Made by a program: the position numbers and the translations under genes. Positions 1 through 10,947 of a stretch of 64,000 bases of DNA are shown here, piece by piece; position 1 is the stretch's first letter, and every line of letters begins with the position of its first letter. Source of the stretch: Crotalaria pallida (lineage: Eukaryota; Streptophyta; Magnoliopsida; Fabales; Fabaceae); assembly GCA_037953625.1 (NCBI GenBank), contig CM075650.1, positions 123,735,706-123,799,705 on the forward strand, given 5' to 3'. The notes under the pieces are model-generated. The model was not told the origin of the DNA. It saw only the letters and a list, made by a program, of their open reading frames with translations, and searched no databases.

Positions 1-407
1 GCCCTAAAGCATTGCATATATGTTTGATTGTGTGTTGAATGTATGCATTGAATTTTAAGAAGTTCCATGAGTTAATTTTGTATGCTTGAATTTGTTCTTC
101 TTAACAAAATGAAAGGAAAATTTTATTTCCCTCCTATGTGTATGTTCGGCCATGTATAGATTTAAGAGGACAAGTTTGAAGTCTATTTTCTTAGGAATTA
201 AGGAAGTAAGGATTTAAAGGGAAAATTAGTAGGAAATGTGAGGTGGTGAGTGTCATGATGCATGAAATGACTTCTTCCTTAAATCACTCCATATTGTTTC
301 ACCATGATAAGAGCCTTCCCATGCAACAATTAGATTGGACCAAATTGTCCTTGAATTTGGACCTTAGACCCGAATTTGGAAGAGGAAACTCATACCCTTG
401 ACCTTAC

Positions 408-417
408 CTATATATAG
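408..417 (+). promoter_or_regulatory. TATA box of LTR A
   Basis: CTATATATAG lies about 25-30 bases before a CT/GA-rich leader running to about 663. The leader contains no ATG. Assignment rests on position and on the homologous leader in LTR C. Confidence 0.55.
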
Positions 418-668
418 CCGTGTGAGTGTGGGTGTTGGCAAGTGATTCATTTTCATCTCATTCTTCATTTCCTTCTTCATTTCCATTCTTCTACAAACAC
501 ATTTAGTCCAAGAGCACCCCAAGCTCTTGAGACTTAGAGAGAGAGAGGGTGAGGCCAAGAGAGGGAGAAAGAGAAAGAGAGTGGAAGATCCAAGTTTACA
601 CCCTTGAGTTTCTTTCTTCACACACTTCCTCCAAAGACTAAGAAGAAGATCACCCATCAACCTAAAGG

Positions 669-2338
669 AGAGAATGTTTTGATAATGACAAAGGTTTTGA
701 ACAAGCTACAAATGGTGTGATCAAGCTCAAGTTTGAAGAAGTTCAACAAGCAAACAACACTCAACAAATGATGAAAAGAGAGCAAGCTCATGAAGACTTT
801 ATTTGTATTTCAATGTAATATCTTTAGTTTGAGTCTTTTAGTTTGTGAGTTTGGGTAGAGTCTTTAGAGGGTAGTGAATCTCTATCAAGGTCATGATCAT
901 ATCATAATTTGAGTTTTCACTTAACCTAAAATCAATAGGTGGCTTAAAGGTTTGAAAGGAAAGGTTTAGTTTTGAGAAAACAAGTTTTTAATTGATTTGA
1001 ACAGTGGTTAATCGATTAATGGGTTTAGTTAATCGATTAACACACATGCTACAGTGGTTAATCGATTAATGAATTGTGTTAATCGATTAACACCTGCAGT
1101 GCTGGTTTTTAAAATACGTTTTTAACTTCTCAAAATCAGTTTTTAATGTTACTAACTTTTGGGTATTCTATATAAATCTTTTCCTAACCTTTGTGAATCA
1201 TTAGAACACATTAGAACAATTTTCATATCAATTTTACAAAGATCAAGCCACACTATTCTCTCTCACTTTTATATATCAAAGCTTTTAACTTTCACATTCT
1301 TTGATCAAGAATCTTTGAATCTCTTATGTTGATATTTTCATAGTTCTTGAAAGAGATTCATAGGATTGTCATTGTTTTCAATTTGGTTGTAATCATTGCA
1401 AAGGAGGCAAACATTCTACAACACAAGGAAGACTTGGTGGTTGTTCATCAAGCAAAGTTATCTTGGAAGTCTTGTTGTGATAACAAGAAATTGGAAGTCT
1501 TGGTGTGAGGCATCATCAAGCAAGTGGAAGTCTTTGAAGCATCTCAAAGCAATTGGAAGACTTGTTATGGGATATCGGCAAGCAAGGGAAGAGGTTAGAT
1601 TAGATTCAATAGGGTTGCAAGACAAGAGTGTGGTATCTCTTGGAGGCTATCAAGTGGGGTATATTGAGAGGAATTTGCTTGTAATTTGAGAACTCTAATT
1701 CCTCATAGTGAAGAATCTCTCTTGGTTGAAGAGGGGACTGGATGTAGCTTTCAAGTGGATGAAAGTGAACCAGGATAAATCTCTATGTCGTATCTCTAAA
1801 CTCTTAACTCTTTACATTCAAGTCATTTCATTTGTTCTTGGTTGAAAACCTAGAAAAGATTGATTTTCATAATTGATTGAATTGAATCTTAATTGTGCAA
1901 ATTGATTTGGGGAAAATCATTTTCATAACCTAGGTAATCAATAAGAATATTGGTGTTAATCAATTCCGCTTAATCTCTGATCTTATGTGTTAATTGATTG
2001 ATTTTCGTATTCAATTGGAAAGTGATTTTTCAGTTTTAACAGTGATTAATCGATTAACTGAATCTGTTAATCGATTAACCAAAATCAAGCTTTCGTAAAT
2101 AATCGATTAACCTGTTTGATTAATCGATTAACTAAGTGTTTTTAAAAGTGTTAATCGATTAAGAAGTTTTGTTAATCGATTAAGTGCTGAAAATCTTGTA
2201 AAAATCATTTGTTTTAATCGTTTCGATTTGTTTCTTTCGAAAATCTTTCAATGTTTCTCTAACACCTATTCAACCCCCCCTTCTAGGTGTTCTCCTAGTG
2301 TCTCCTAGTTATTTCACCCACCGATTGTAGTTCTTAAA
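669..2338 (+). repeat. 5' LTR of the gag-only copia element
   Basis: Near-identical to 4950-6614 but lacking the canonical first bases, with a 17-bp insertion near 688-706, and ending TTCTTAAA instead of TTCTTACA. It carries four TTAATCGATTAA-like palindromes upstream of a TATA box, and about six more near 2041-2185 just before the right end. A CAAG/TTGGAAGTCTTG motif recurs around 1430-1570. The 97-codon ORF here is not considered a gene. Confidence 0.85.
1168..1176 (+). promoter_or_regulatory. TATA box of the 5' copia LTR
   Basis: CTATATAAA, located 75-160 bases downstream of the four palindromes at 1008-1092. The same arrangement is at 5444-5452 in the 3' LTR. Confidence 0.6.
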
Positions 2339-2340
2339 AT

Positions 2341-2352
2341 TGGTATCAGAGC
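2341..2352 (+). other. Primer binding site (initiator Met tRNA)
   Basis: TGGTATCAGAGC begins two bases after the LTR. It is the standard plant copia PBS complementary to the 3' end of initiator-Met tRNA. Confidence 0.9.
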
Positions 2353-2408
2353 TCGGTCGAAAGACACGAGCATAGAGCTTTTTCGTTAAGATCCTTGAGG
2401 AAACTACA

Positions 2409-4199
2409 ATGGATTCTACGAATCCCTTTGGTGGTGAAGGTGCTTCGATAAGTCACCCTCCTATGTTTGGTGGAGAGGGTTATGCTTATTGGAAAGTTAG
2501 AATGAGAATTTTTATAGAAGCCATGGACATGAACATTTGGGAAGCCATTAAGAATGGTCCTCATATTCCCTCAAAACAAGTAGAAGGTGTATCTATATTA
2601 GTTCCCAAAGATAAGTGGACCAATGATGATAAAAGGAAAATTCAATATGATTTAAAAGCAAAGAATATCATCACCTCTGCTCTATCTTATGATGAGTTCT
2701 TTAGAGTCTCCCAATGTCATAATGCCAAAGAAATGTGGGACACCTTGCAAGTCACACATGAAGGCACTAGTGAAGTTAGGCGTGCTAGATTAAATTCTTT
2801 GATGCATGATTATGAATTGTTTTGCATGTTGCCTAATGAATCTATATGTATTATGCAAAAACGTTTTACTCATATTATTAATCATCTCATTGCTCTTGGA
2901 AAAACATTCATGAATTGTGAACTTGTTAACAAAGTTTTAAGATGTCTAAGTAGGAAATGGCAACCTAAGGTTACCGCAATTGTTGAATCAAAGGACTTGG
3001 ACACCATGGACTTAGCTACACTTTTCGGAAAGCTTCAAGAACATGAAATGGAGCTTGGACGTTTGCATATGCATGAAGAGTCGGATAAGTACAAGGAAAG
3101 AAAAGGAATTGCTCTTAAAGCCAAAAGGTCATATAGAAAAGAAGAGAGTTTCGATGATAATGATAATGAAGATTCCGATTCGGACATTGATGAAGAAGAG
3201 ATGAAACTTCTACTAAGAAAGTTTAACAAGCTTCTAAGAAGAAAAGGAAGGTTGAACAAAGACAAAAGTAAAGAGAAGAATTCCCCACACTACAAGACCA
3301 AGACAACAAAAGAAGGAGTGGTTTGCCATGAATGTGGAAAGCCCGGTCATCTCAAGTATTCGTGCTCTAAGTATCTCAAGAAGAAGGAGAAAGAGAAGAA
3401 AAATGCAAAACACAAAAGAGCATACATAGTTTGGAATAGTGATGATGAAGGAGACAAGAAAAGCACATCAAATAGTTCTTTGGATGATGAAGAAGCCGCT
3501 TGTCTCAACTTGATAGCTCTAGTAGATGAAGAGGAAAGTCCAAATGATGAATCAAGTGAACAAAGCGACGAAAGTGATGTAAGTGAAACTAAATCCGAAA
3601 TTTCTTCCAAATATGAAATTTTATATAATGCTTATGAAGAAATGCATGAACATCTTAAGAAACTAACTTTGAAAAACATTGAAAGGAAGAAGCTCATTTT
3701 GAAACATCAACAAGAGATTTTAGAACTTCAAAAACAAGTTGATGAGCTTAATTTTCAAAATGAAACTCTTGATCTCATATATGCTAGTTCTTCTTGTGAT
3801 TGTACTAGTAGATTGAATATTGTGGTTGATTGTGAGAATTGCAAGTTGCTTAAAGATGAAAATGCTATTTTGAAAAATAAGCTTGCAAGTTTCACAAGTG
3901 GTGATATTAAATTGCGCACATTGTTAAATTTTCAAAGAGAAAATTCAAACAAGTTTGGTTTGGGTTATACTAATGCTAAGAGTAAGTCTCATAGAAATGT
4001 TGTTGATTTTTCTAAAGTTGATTTTTCAAATGCACCAACATGTTTCTATTGTGGCACTCATGGACATACTTCAAATGTGTGTTATATTAAAGTGCATGGT
4101 ATACCTAAAGGAAATTTTTTTTGGGTTAAGAAGGGTGAGAGTCACTTAACTAACAAAAATGGATCCAAAACCATTTGGATACCAAAAGGCAAAGCATGA
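2409..4199 (+). CDS. gag: Gag nucleocapsid polyprotein, only ORF of the non-autonomous copia element
   Basis: 596 codons starting at the first ATG after the PBS. The N-terminal half is a typical plant copia gag (UBN2/DUF4219-like), with PPMFGGEGYAYWKVRMRIF near residue 18 and a long helical capsid-like region. An acidic/lysine-rich linker follows, then a CCHC knuckle CHECGKPGHLKYSC near residue 305, a coiled-coil-like stretch (about 410-470) and a second knuckle CFYCGTHGHTSNVC near residue 546. It is clearly homologous to the gag proteins at 21807 and 30788, but the LTRs belong to another family. Known role: particle assembly and RNA packaging. The frame is fully open although pol is absent, which suggests selection on gag alone or a very young copy. 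After the stop, TTGTTTTGTAGGTGTG matches the gag-pol junction of the autonomous relatives; all pol coding sequence is missing after it. Confidence 0.92.
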   Translation: MDSTNPFGGEGASISHPPMFGGEGYAYWKVRMRIFIEAMDMNIWEAIKNGPHIPSKQVEGVSILVPKDKWTNDDKRKIQYDLKAKNIITSALSYDEFFRVSQCHNAKEMWDTLQVTHEGTSEVRRARLNSLMHDYELFCMLPNESICIMQKRFTHIINHLIALGKTFMNCELVNKVLRCLSRKWQPKVTAIVESKDLDTMDLATLFGKLQEHEMELGRLHMHEESDKYKERKGIALKAKRSYRKEESFDDNDNEDSDSDIDEEEMKLLLRKFNKLLRRKGRLNKDKSKEKNSPHYKTKTTKEGVVCHECGKPGHLKYSCSKYLKKKEKEKKNAKHKRAYIVWNSDDEGDKKSTSNSSLDDEEAACLNLIALVDEEESPNDESSEQSDESDVSETKSEISSKYEILYNAYEEMHEHLKKLTLKNIERKKLILKHQQEILELQKQVDELNFQNETLDLIYASSSCDCTSRLNIVVDCENCKLLKDENAILKNKLASFTSGDIKLRTLLNFQRENSNKFGLGYTNAKSKSHRNVVDFSKVDFSNAPTCFYCGTHGHTSNVCYIKVHGIPKGNFFWVKKGESHLTNKNGSKTIWIPKGKA

Positions 4200-4949
4200 T
4201 TGTTTTGTAGGTGTGATTGAAGAGCAAAAGGCTTACAAGTGTTATTCATTATTTGCTTCTTCAAATCTCAAGTGAAACTCCTACATTTTGGTACAATTGA
4301 TATTGTTGGATATTAACAATTGGTATCAAGTGAATTTCTTACAAGACATAGCAAGTATTCACAATTGGACTTACATTTGGTATATTCTAATCTTGCTATT
4401 AGTCTTTGACAATTGATATTACTTCTACAAAATTCATAATTAGTATCATTGTGTGATCATTAGATGTTTATCATGCTATTGTGATTATTGTGATATTTCT
4501 TTACAATTGATATCTTACTTTGTTAAGTGATATGATAACTCTTTAGTTACAATTGGTATTATATTTCATTGTTTTATCTCTTTTCAATTGGTATCACATT
4601 TCAAAGTATAGTTATTTAGTTTTGTATTTGGTATCATTGATTTATTGGTATCAATTTTGTGAAGAAATGAATTATAATTTCTCTATTTTGGCTTAGAATT
4701 TTATATTTCAATTGGTATATATTACTTTTTGATAATGCCAAAAGGGGGAGAAGAGGTTGTTTTGTTGTTTTTATATAGGTTGAGCAAAGTTGTTGAAGAT
4801 AGGGGGATAATCAAGCTTAACTCAATTGGATTTCAAATGTCAAAAGCATTTATTGAGGGGGAGCAAGAGTCTCATCAAGTGATCAAATGGTTCAAGCATC
4901 AACAACTTCAAATTCAAAACGTGTTTGTCATTTTCAAAAAGAGGGAGAT
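4200..4949 (+). other. Non-coding 3' region with PBS-like TTGGTATCA repeats and two polypurine tracts
   Basis: No gene is supported here. AATTGGTATCA or close variants recur roughly every 30-60 bases from 4318 to 4718 (for example near 4319, 4551, 4585, 4627, 4648 and 4710). They resemble the ATTGGTATCAGAGC around the PBS. A classic PPT-like AAAAGGGGGAGA lies at 4739-4750, and the functional PPT, AAAAAGAGGGAGAT, directly precedes the 3' LTR. Confidence 0.7.
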
Positions 4950-6614
4950 TGTTAGATCCAGTGAGAATGTTTTGATAATTGTTACAAATGGTGTGATCAA
5001 GCTCAAGTTTGAAGAAGTTCAACAAGCAAACAACACTCAACAAATGATGAAGAGAGAGCAAGCTCATGAAGACTTTATTTGTATTTCAATGTAATATCTT
5101 TAGTTTGAGTCTTTTAGTTTGTGAGTTTGGGTAGAGTCTTTAGAGGGTAGTGAATCTCTATCAAGGTCATGATCATATCATAATTTGAGTTTTCACTTAA
5201 CCTAAAATCAATAGGTGGCTTAAAGGTTTGAAAGGAAAGGTTTAGTTTTGAGAAAACAAGTTTTTAATTGATTTGAACAGTGGTTAATCGATTAATGGGT
5301 TTAGTTAATCGATTAACACACATGCTACAGTGGTTAATCGATTAATGAATTGTGTTAATCGATTAACACCTGCAGTGCTGGTTTTTAAAATACGTTTTTA
5401 ACTTCTCAAAATCAATTTTTAATGTTACTAAATTTTGGGTATTCTATATAAATCTTTTCCTAACCTTTGTGAATCATTAGAACACATTAGAACAATTTTC
5501 ATATCAATTTTACAAAGATCAAGCCACACTATTCTCTCTCACTTTCATATATCAAAGCTTTTAACTTTCACATTCTATGATCAAGAATCTTTGAATCTCT
5601 TATGTTGATATTTTCATAGTTCTTGAAAGAGATTCATAGGATTGTCATTGTTTTCAATTTGGTTGTAATCATTGCAAAGGAGGCAAACATTCTACAACAC
5701 AAGGAAGACTTGGTGGTTGTTCATCAAGCAAAGTTATCTTGGAAGTCTTGTTGTGATAACAAGAAATTGGAAGTCTTGGTGTGAGGCATCATCAAGCAAG
5801 TGGAAGTCTTTGAAGCATCTCAAAGCAATTGGAAGACTTGTTGTGGGATATCGGCAAGCAAGGGAAGAGGTTAGATTAGATTCAATAGGGTTGCAAGACA
5901 AGAGTATGGTATCTCTTGGAGGCTATCAAGTGGGGTATATTGAGAGGCATTTGCTTGTAATTTGAGAACTCTAATTCCTCATAGTGAAGAATCTCTCTTG
6001 GTTGAAGAGGGGACTGGATGTAGCTTTCAAGTGGATGAAAGTGAACCAGGATAAATCTCTGTGTCGTATCTCTAAACTCTTAACTCTTTACATTCAAGTC
6101 ATTTCATTTGTTCTTGGTTGAAAACCTAGAAAAGATTGATTTTCATAATTGATTGAATTGAATCTTAATTGTGCAAATTGATTTGGGGAAAATCATTTTC
6201 ATAACCTAGGTAATCAATAAGAATATTGGTGTTAATCAATTCCGCTTAATCTCTGATCTTATGTGTTAATTGATTGATTTTCGTATTCAATTGAAAAGTG
6301 ATTTTTCAGTTTTAACAGTGATTAATCGATTAACTGAATCTGTTAATCGATTAACCAAAATCAAGCTTTCATAAATAATCGATTAACCTGTTTGATTAAT
6401 CGATTAACTAAGTGTTTTTAAAAGTGTTAATCGATTAAGAAGTTTTGTTAATCGATTAAGTGCTGAAAATCTTGTAAAAATCATTTGTTTTAATCGTTTC
6501 GATTTGTTTCTTTCGAAAATCTTTCAATGTTTCTCTAACACCTATTCAACCCCCCCTTCTAGGTGTTCTCCTAGTGTCTCCTAGTTATTTCACCCACCGA
6601 TTGTAGTTCTTACA
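4950..6614 (+). repeat. 3' LTR of the gag-only copia element
   Basis: 1665 bp, TGTTAGATCC...GTTCTTACA, preceded by a PPT and followed by AAAGT. It carries the same palindrome clusters as the 5' LTR (5284-5368 and 6317-6461) and a TATA box at 5444. Confidence 0.9.
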
Positions 6615-9454
6615 AAAGTATGGAGCTTAAGTCTTGCATGTTGATTTTGAGTACAAAGATTTGATTTTTACTTGATGCATGTCACGGTTTTAAAGAGAAA
6701 ATAAGAGTGACAAGCTTTAAAAATGATTTTTTTGTGTAAAAGGATTTGAAGCAAGCTTTTGTTTGAGTGATGATGATTTAGTTGATGTTTGAAAAGAAAA
6801 TGGTGCTTTAAAGTTTTGCATGAACAAGAACATGGTGTGATCCATGAGTTTTGAACCTTGCATGTGAAAATGAAATCAAAGATCTTGCCTTTTTGCATGA
6901 TGTCATTCGGTCAAGCCTAGGGAAAATAGAAAATCATGTTTGATCATCATCCAAGCTACATGCATGGTGAAATTTATTTAATCTAAAGAGTTAAAGTGCA
7001 TGCATGAAATCATTAAAAGTTTGAAAGATAAAGATCTTGATATGACACTTGATTTTATTGTGTTGATATAAGTTAAACAAATTTAATTAAAGTTTGTTAA
7101 ATTTTGGTGTGAAGCTCACGGTTTTAACCCCCCTAAATATCAGGTTGGTTCATTTTATCTTGCATGTATGTTTTCTTGATAGATCCATGGGTTTTAAGCC
7201 TATGAGAGCTTAAATCTTTGTTCAAAAACTTGAAAGTAATTTTCATGCTCCATTTGGTTTTGGAATAAATTTTACTCAAGTCATTTTTACTTCCTTTATG
7301 TGCTTTGGTTTGGGCTTGGCTTTGAGCAAATAAAAGTTTATTTGGTGCATGATTATTTTATTAAGAGTTTGAAGTTGTTTTTATATACTCCATTCGGTTT
7401 TGGTCAAGAAATGAAAGAAATAGACAGATTCTTACTTTGCATGTTGATTTAAAGATAAAACTGATTGATTTGAAAGATGTTAACATGATTTTAAGCAAGG
7501 ATATTCTTTTTCTTTAATAATCATTTCGGTTGTGATGTCCAAAGTAGGATAATGTGTTTAAAAGGTTATTTTTCATAGGTGCATGTTTTTGTTTGAGTAT
7601 TGTAAATCAATGGTGTTGAAAAATTGTGAATAAAAACATTGTCTTCTGTATGATGAGATTCGACCATGCTTAGAAAATAGGAGCATATACTTGATTCTTA
7701 ATTTATGTGTATGCATGATGAGTGTATACGTGATACATGGATCTTTGAGTGGTTAGAAATGTTATGCATGTGTGTTCGAAGTGATTTTAAGAATGTAAAG
7801 ATTTTGTTCTTTAAGGTGGATGTTTGGATTTCATGATAAGGAAATAAATTAAGATTTGCTATTTTATTTTAAGGTGCTCACGGTTTTAAGACCAAGAAGA
7901 GAGAAGAGAAGATTTTTATAATTATGGAATTGTATGGTTTTAATTTAATGGTGGTTTGTATATAAAAACCCTTAAGATAAATGTGGCCTTTATGTGAGCC
8001 AAGGAATTATTCATGTTTTGTTTTACTAAACAAGTGTTTGAAAAGAACATTGTAAGTTTTAAATTCCTAAGCGTGTTACTAAACAAATGTTTTACTTGAT
8101 TATGATTGTGAGTTTAAAACTCAAAGTTGATTTCAAACTACTGAGAAAAGAGAATACTCTATTTTCAAATAAGAGGTTTTGGTAATGTTGTTTTGTTTTT
8201 GAAATGATTATATAAGAGTGATTTTAATGAGAGAGAACTATTTTAGTTGTCAGTAACGATCGGAAAGCGGATACGAGCATAGCGTTGGAATTCAAGGAGC
8301 TTATTGGGAATTGCTGCCGGTAGAGGTGAGAGAGAAGTTTCCCCCAAACACCGTGGTATTTAGGTAACATATTGAGTTGTTTCGACCATCTCAAAAGTCG
8401 AAACTTAGTGGTTCTGAGTCAGTAGCACAGTGGCAATTGTATTGTGGTGTGGCCACTTGTGTGAAGGAGACAAAGACCACGTGAGATTATGTGATGAGTT
8501 TATGTGATGATGTTTGAATGCAAATATGCTTATGTTTATTTCCTAAAGAATTTAATATGCATGATGTGATCTGAGTTGTCATTGATTGTGATAATAATTT
8601 TGATAAGAATAATGGTGATGATAGTAATGTTAATGAGATTTATGATTTGGGAAATATGAAAAGAATTGTGATGTTGTTTGGCGAAAGTTCAAGTGATGAA
8701 TAGAGATGTGATGTTGAAAAGAAAGAGGAATGATTAATGTAAGAATGATCGAAAAGAGATACGAATTAAAGTTTGAGAAAGATTTGAGACACTATGGAAT
8801 TGTAAGAATGCGATAAGGGCTGATGATTGCTGTTGAGCAAGAATTGCAGAAAGTAATACTGATGAGATTCATGAGATTGTATTGATATGAGTTGAGCTGT
8901 TCTCTTTAGTTGCAAAAGATGAGACCCATGAGAATGTGGCATGACGTGAGTTGAGCTTGCTCCTCCGTTGTGAAGAAATGCTGATACCCTAAGAAAGAGA
9001 CATGAGATTGTATTGTGAAAGCCCAAGAGATGAAATGCATGTTGAGAAAAGCTAACTATCGATTAGTGGTCGGGACTCGTTGAAAGGATGCACCAAGGAT
9101 GAGCCGACCTTAGGATTAATGCGTTAATTAAAATACTAAAACTCTTTAAAAGACTTGAATTAACGTGGTGAGTTATGAGTGCGATATCGAAGTAGTGGAG
9201 AGGAAGATACCATGGGTGTCAGGGATACTCAGGAGGAGATTGCATTAGGGAAGGGCGATGACGGTGACACGTCAAGAAGTCTAGAGTACTTTTCTAGGCG
9301 GAACAAATTCCACATGTGACGCGGGTGATCGTCCCGAAGGTCGTGGTGAAGTTCTGCAGCGCAGCTAGAAAATACTGTCGCCCCCTAGATTGCAAATCTT
9401 GAACAGTGAGAGGGACTGGAGCGAGGCTCTGTGATTTGTTATATGATTTGATAT

Positions 9455-9590
9455 GATTTGAGACTGTACCGGATTTTCTACAGTTCTCTTGGCTTGGAGC
9501 CATTTGTTGAGACAGCTGATTTGATTTGAGACTGTACCCGATTTTCTACAGTTCTCCTGGCTTGGAGCCATTTGTTGTGATAGCTGTCAA
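9455..9590 (+). repeat. 68-bp tandem duplication in LTR A
   Basis: Two copies start at 9455 and 9523, each with GACTGTACC, TTTTCTACAG and the self-complementary TGGCTTGGAGCCA. The antisense ORFs over it (9294-9503 and 9365-9571) share an N-terminus only because of the duplication. Confidence 0.7.
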
Positions 9591-10114
9591 GCCTGCGCGG
9601 TAAAGGTCCTGTACTCCTGTTTGCTTCCGACTAGGTTGGGTGGATGACCGAGGAGATGTAGACGTGTGTGCTAACTGTGTTGAACGACCTCCTCAATGAT
9701 GATTAATTTTCCCCGCATCATTGATGGATACGAACTCATAAGACTTAATAAAAAAAAGTTGAATATTACAATAATGAGAAATGATTCTGATAAGGAAAGA
9801 TTGGAAATATTTGCATATGACTTGATGTAATATGAAAGGAATGCTGTTTGTGATTTGACGAAATGCGACTCTGTGGAGAAAAGAATCTTGAGATGGAGAG
9901 AGTGATGATATTGATAAGCATAAGTGAGTTAAATGTTGATATTGATGATGAATATGAGAATGTTCTTTATTTGTTGCCTGGTTGTATGTTGTTGTTATTT
10001 CTTAATATCTTGCCTATTGTAATTCCACAATGTTGGCATTGCATGCTTGGGAATACTTACTCTCTCGAGATTGTTGTTTTGTGTGCTTGTTTTTATGATG
10101 TCAACCCTTAGCCT

Positions 10115-10546
10115 ATGGACCCTGTCAAGTTTACTTTTGATATCCGGGATGAGGGAAGATGGGAAGTTAATTATCGAGGTTGGGAATGGCATGGAGTCAC
10201 TGAGGTTCGCATCTTTGACCCTGACCATACTCTGCAAGGGACAGCGCCTGATGCTCGCACCTGTCGTTTTGTACTTGCGGATATGCAGACTGGTGGACCA
10301 GCCGACTATCATGGTGGGCATCCGATGCCTTTACCCACCCGGATTGATCCCGAGGCCAAGGAGTTAGAGGAGTTGGATGAAGCTCTGGATGATTTACCGG
10401 ACGAGGCTTTCGAGGCTATGCAAGAGGACGAACCAGAGGAAGATCCAGAAGAGGATCCTGATAAGGACTTAGACTACCCGAAGGCTGAGGTGTACGAGTT
10501 TGACCCTAGTGAGGCACCTCCTGTGGATCCTTCAGCATCAGCTTAG
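10115..10546 (+). CDS. LTR-embedded ORF A, acidic-tailed protein of unknown function
   Basis: 143 codons, not recognised as a known family. The ATG is 3 bases after a splice-acceptor-like site (pyrimidine-rich, ...CAACCCTTAG at 10111). Because the upstream leader (about 440-663) has no ATG, this would be the first AUG of a spliced LTR transcript. The N-terminal half has a W-rich core, GRWEVNYRGWEWHGVTEVRI, then a GGPADYHGG motif. The C-terminal half is very acidic (E/D-rich, residues about 83-133) and ends in SASA. The same core occurs in C at 36444, and the EFD..EAP tail in the H fragment at 52252. That homology across separate LTRs supports coding. GC is higher than in the flanking AT-rich DNA. 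What it does is unknown. Confidence 0.6.
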   Translation: MDPVKFTFDIRDEGRWEVNYRGWEWHGVTEVRIFDPDHTLQGTAPDARTCRFVLADMQTGGPADYHGGHPMPLPTRIDPEAKELEELDEALDDLPDEAFEAMQEDEPEEDPEEDPDKDLDYPKAEVYEFDPSEAPPVDPSASA

Positions 10547-10947
10547 AGTGGGCCTGGGGGTAGTTCTTTTATTTTGATTAAAGTATTGTGTTTCCCTGTA
10601 CTTACTTAGCTATTATTGCAGTACCAACTTGTAACCCCTGACTTATGTTTATGAATTAAGTTTATTTTAATTGGTATCACTGATTTGAGTTATGAAGAAG
10701 ATGGGCTATGATAATTGAAATTAAAAGCAGCAAGTTTCAAGGTGCGGTGTCTTGTGACATCTCGGTTTGGAACATGAAGGTTAACATGAGACATGAGAAC
10801 ACCAGTTTTAAATACAAAAGAGTTTTGGAAACATAGCGATTCTCATGCCCATGTTACTTGTAAAAAAAATAAAAAAATTGGCCCATATTTTTACTACATT
10901 TTATGAAAAGGAACTATGTTTTCAAGTTGCCAAGTCGGGGTGTTACA

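Larger units (their letters stand above)
669..6614 (+). mobile_element. Non-autonomous gag-only Ty1/copia element (SIRE/Maximus-like, TR-GAG type)
   Basis: Two LTRs (669-2338 and 4950-6614) flank an internal region of only 2.6 kb. It has an initiator-Met PBS, one complete gag, a repeat-rich 3' region and a PPT, but no protease, integrase, RT or RNase H. From 721 to 2334 the LTRs align at a constant offset of 4276 without indels. By eye I counted about a dozen substitutions, so the insertion is recent. The right flank starts AAAGT (6615-6619) and the left has AAAG at 664-667, a likely target-site duplication. About a dozen bases of the left LTR tip are altered or lost. Mobility would need enzymes in trans; this is inferred from known TR-GAG elements. 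Confidence 0.88.
1..10947 (+). repeat. LTR A, long gypsy-type LTR, left end outside window, interrupted by a copia element
   Basis: The right end reads GGGGTGTTACA at 10937-10947. The left end is not in the window. Without the inserted element at 669-6614, about 5 kb of LTR is present. It is homologous to the inverse of LTR C (35963-41421): shared blocks include the U3 near 110-210, a CT/GA-rich leader, an intron block around 9620-9680, and an A-rich stretch then TTGGCCC just before the right end. Reading plus, it has a TATA box, a leader with no ATG (about 440-663), a donor at the copia insertion point, a 3.5-kb intron-like region (6616-10111) and the ORF at 10115. No other gene was found in 6620-10110. 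Confidence 0.8.

Noticed and set aside
1396..1689. 97-codon ORF in both copies of the gag-only element LTR (also 5672-5965)
   Set aside because: The LTRs are nearly identical copies, so conservation is uninformative. It has no homology and is likely leader/R sequence.
3035..3610. Serine-rich minus-strand ORFs
   Set aside because: Antisense of the acidic, lysine-rich gag linker.
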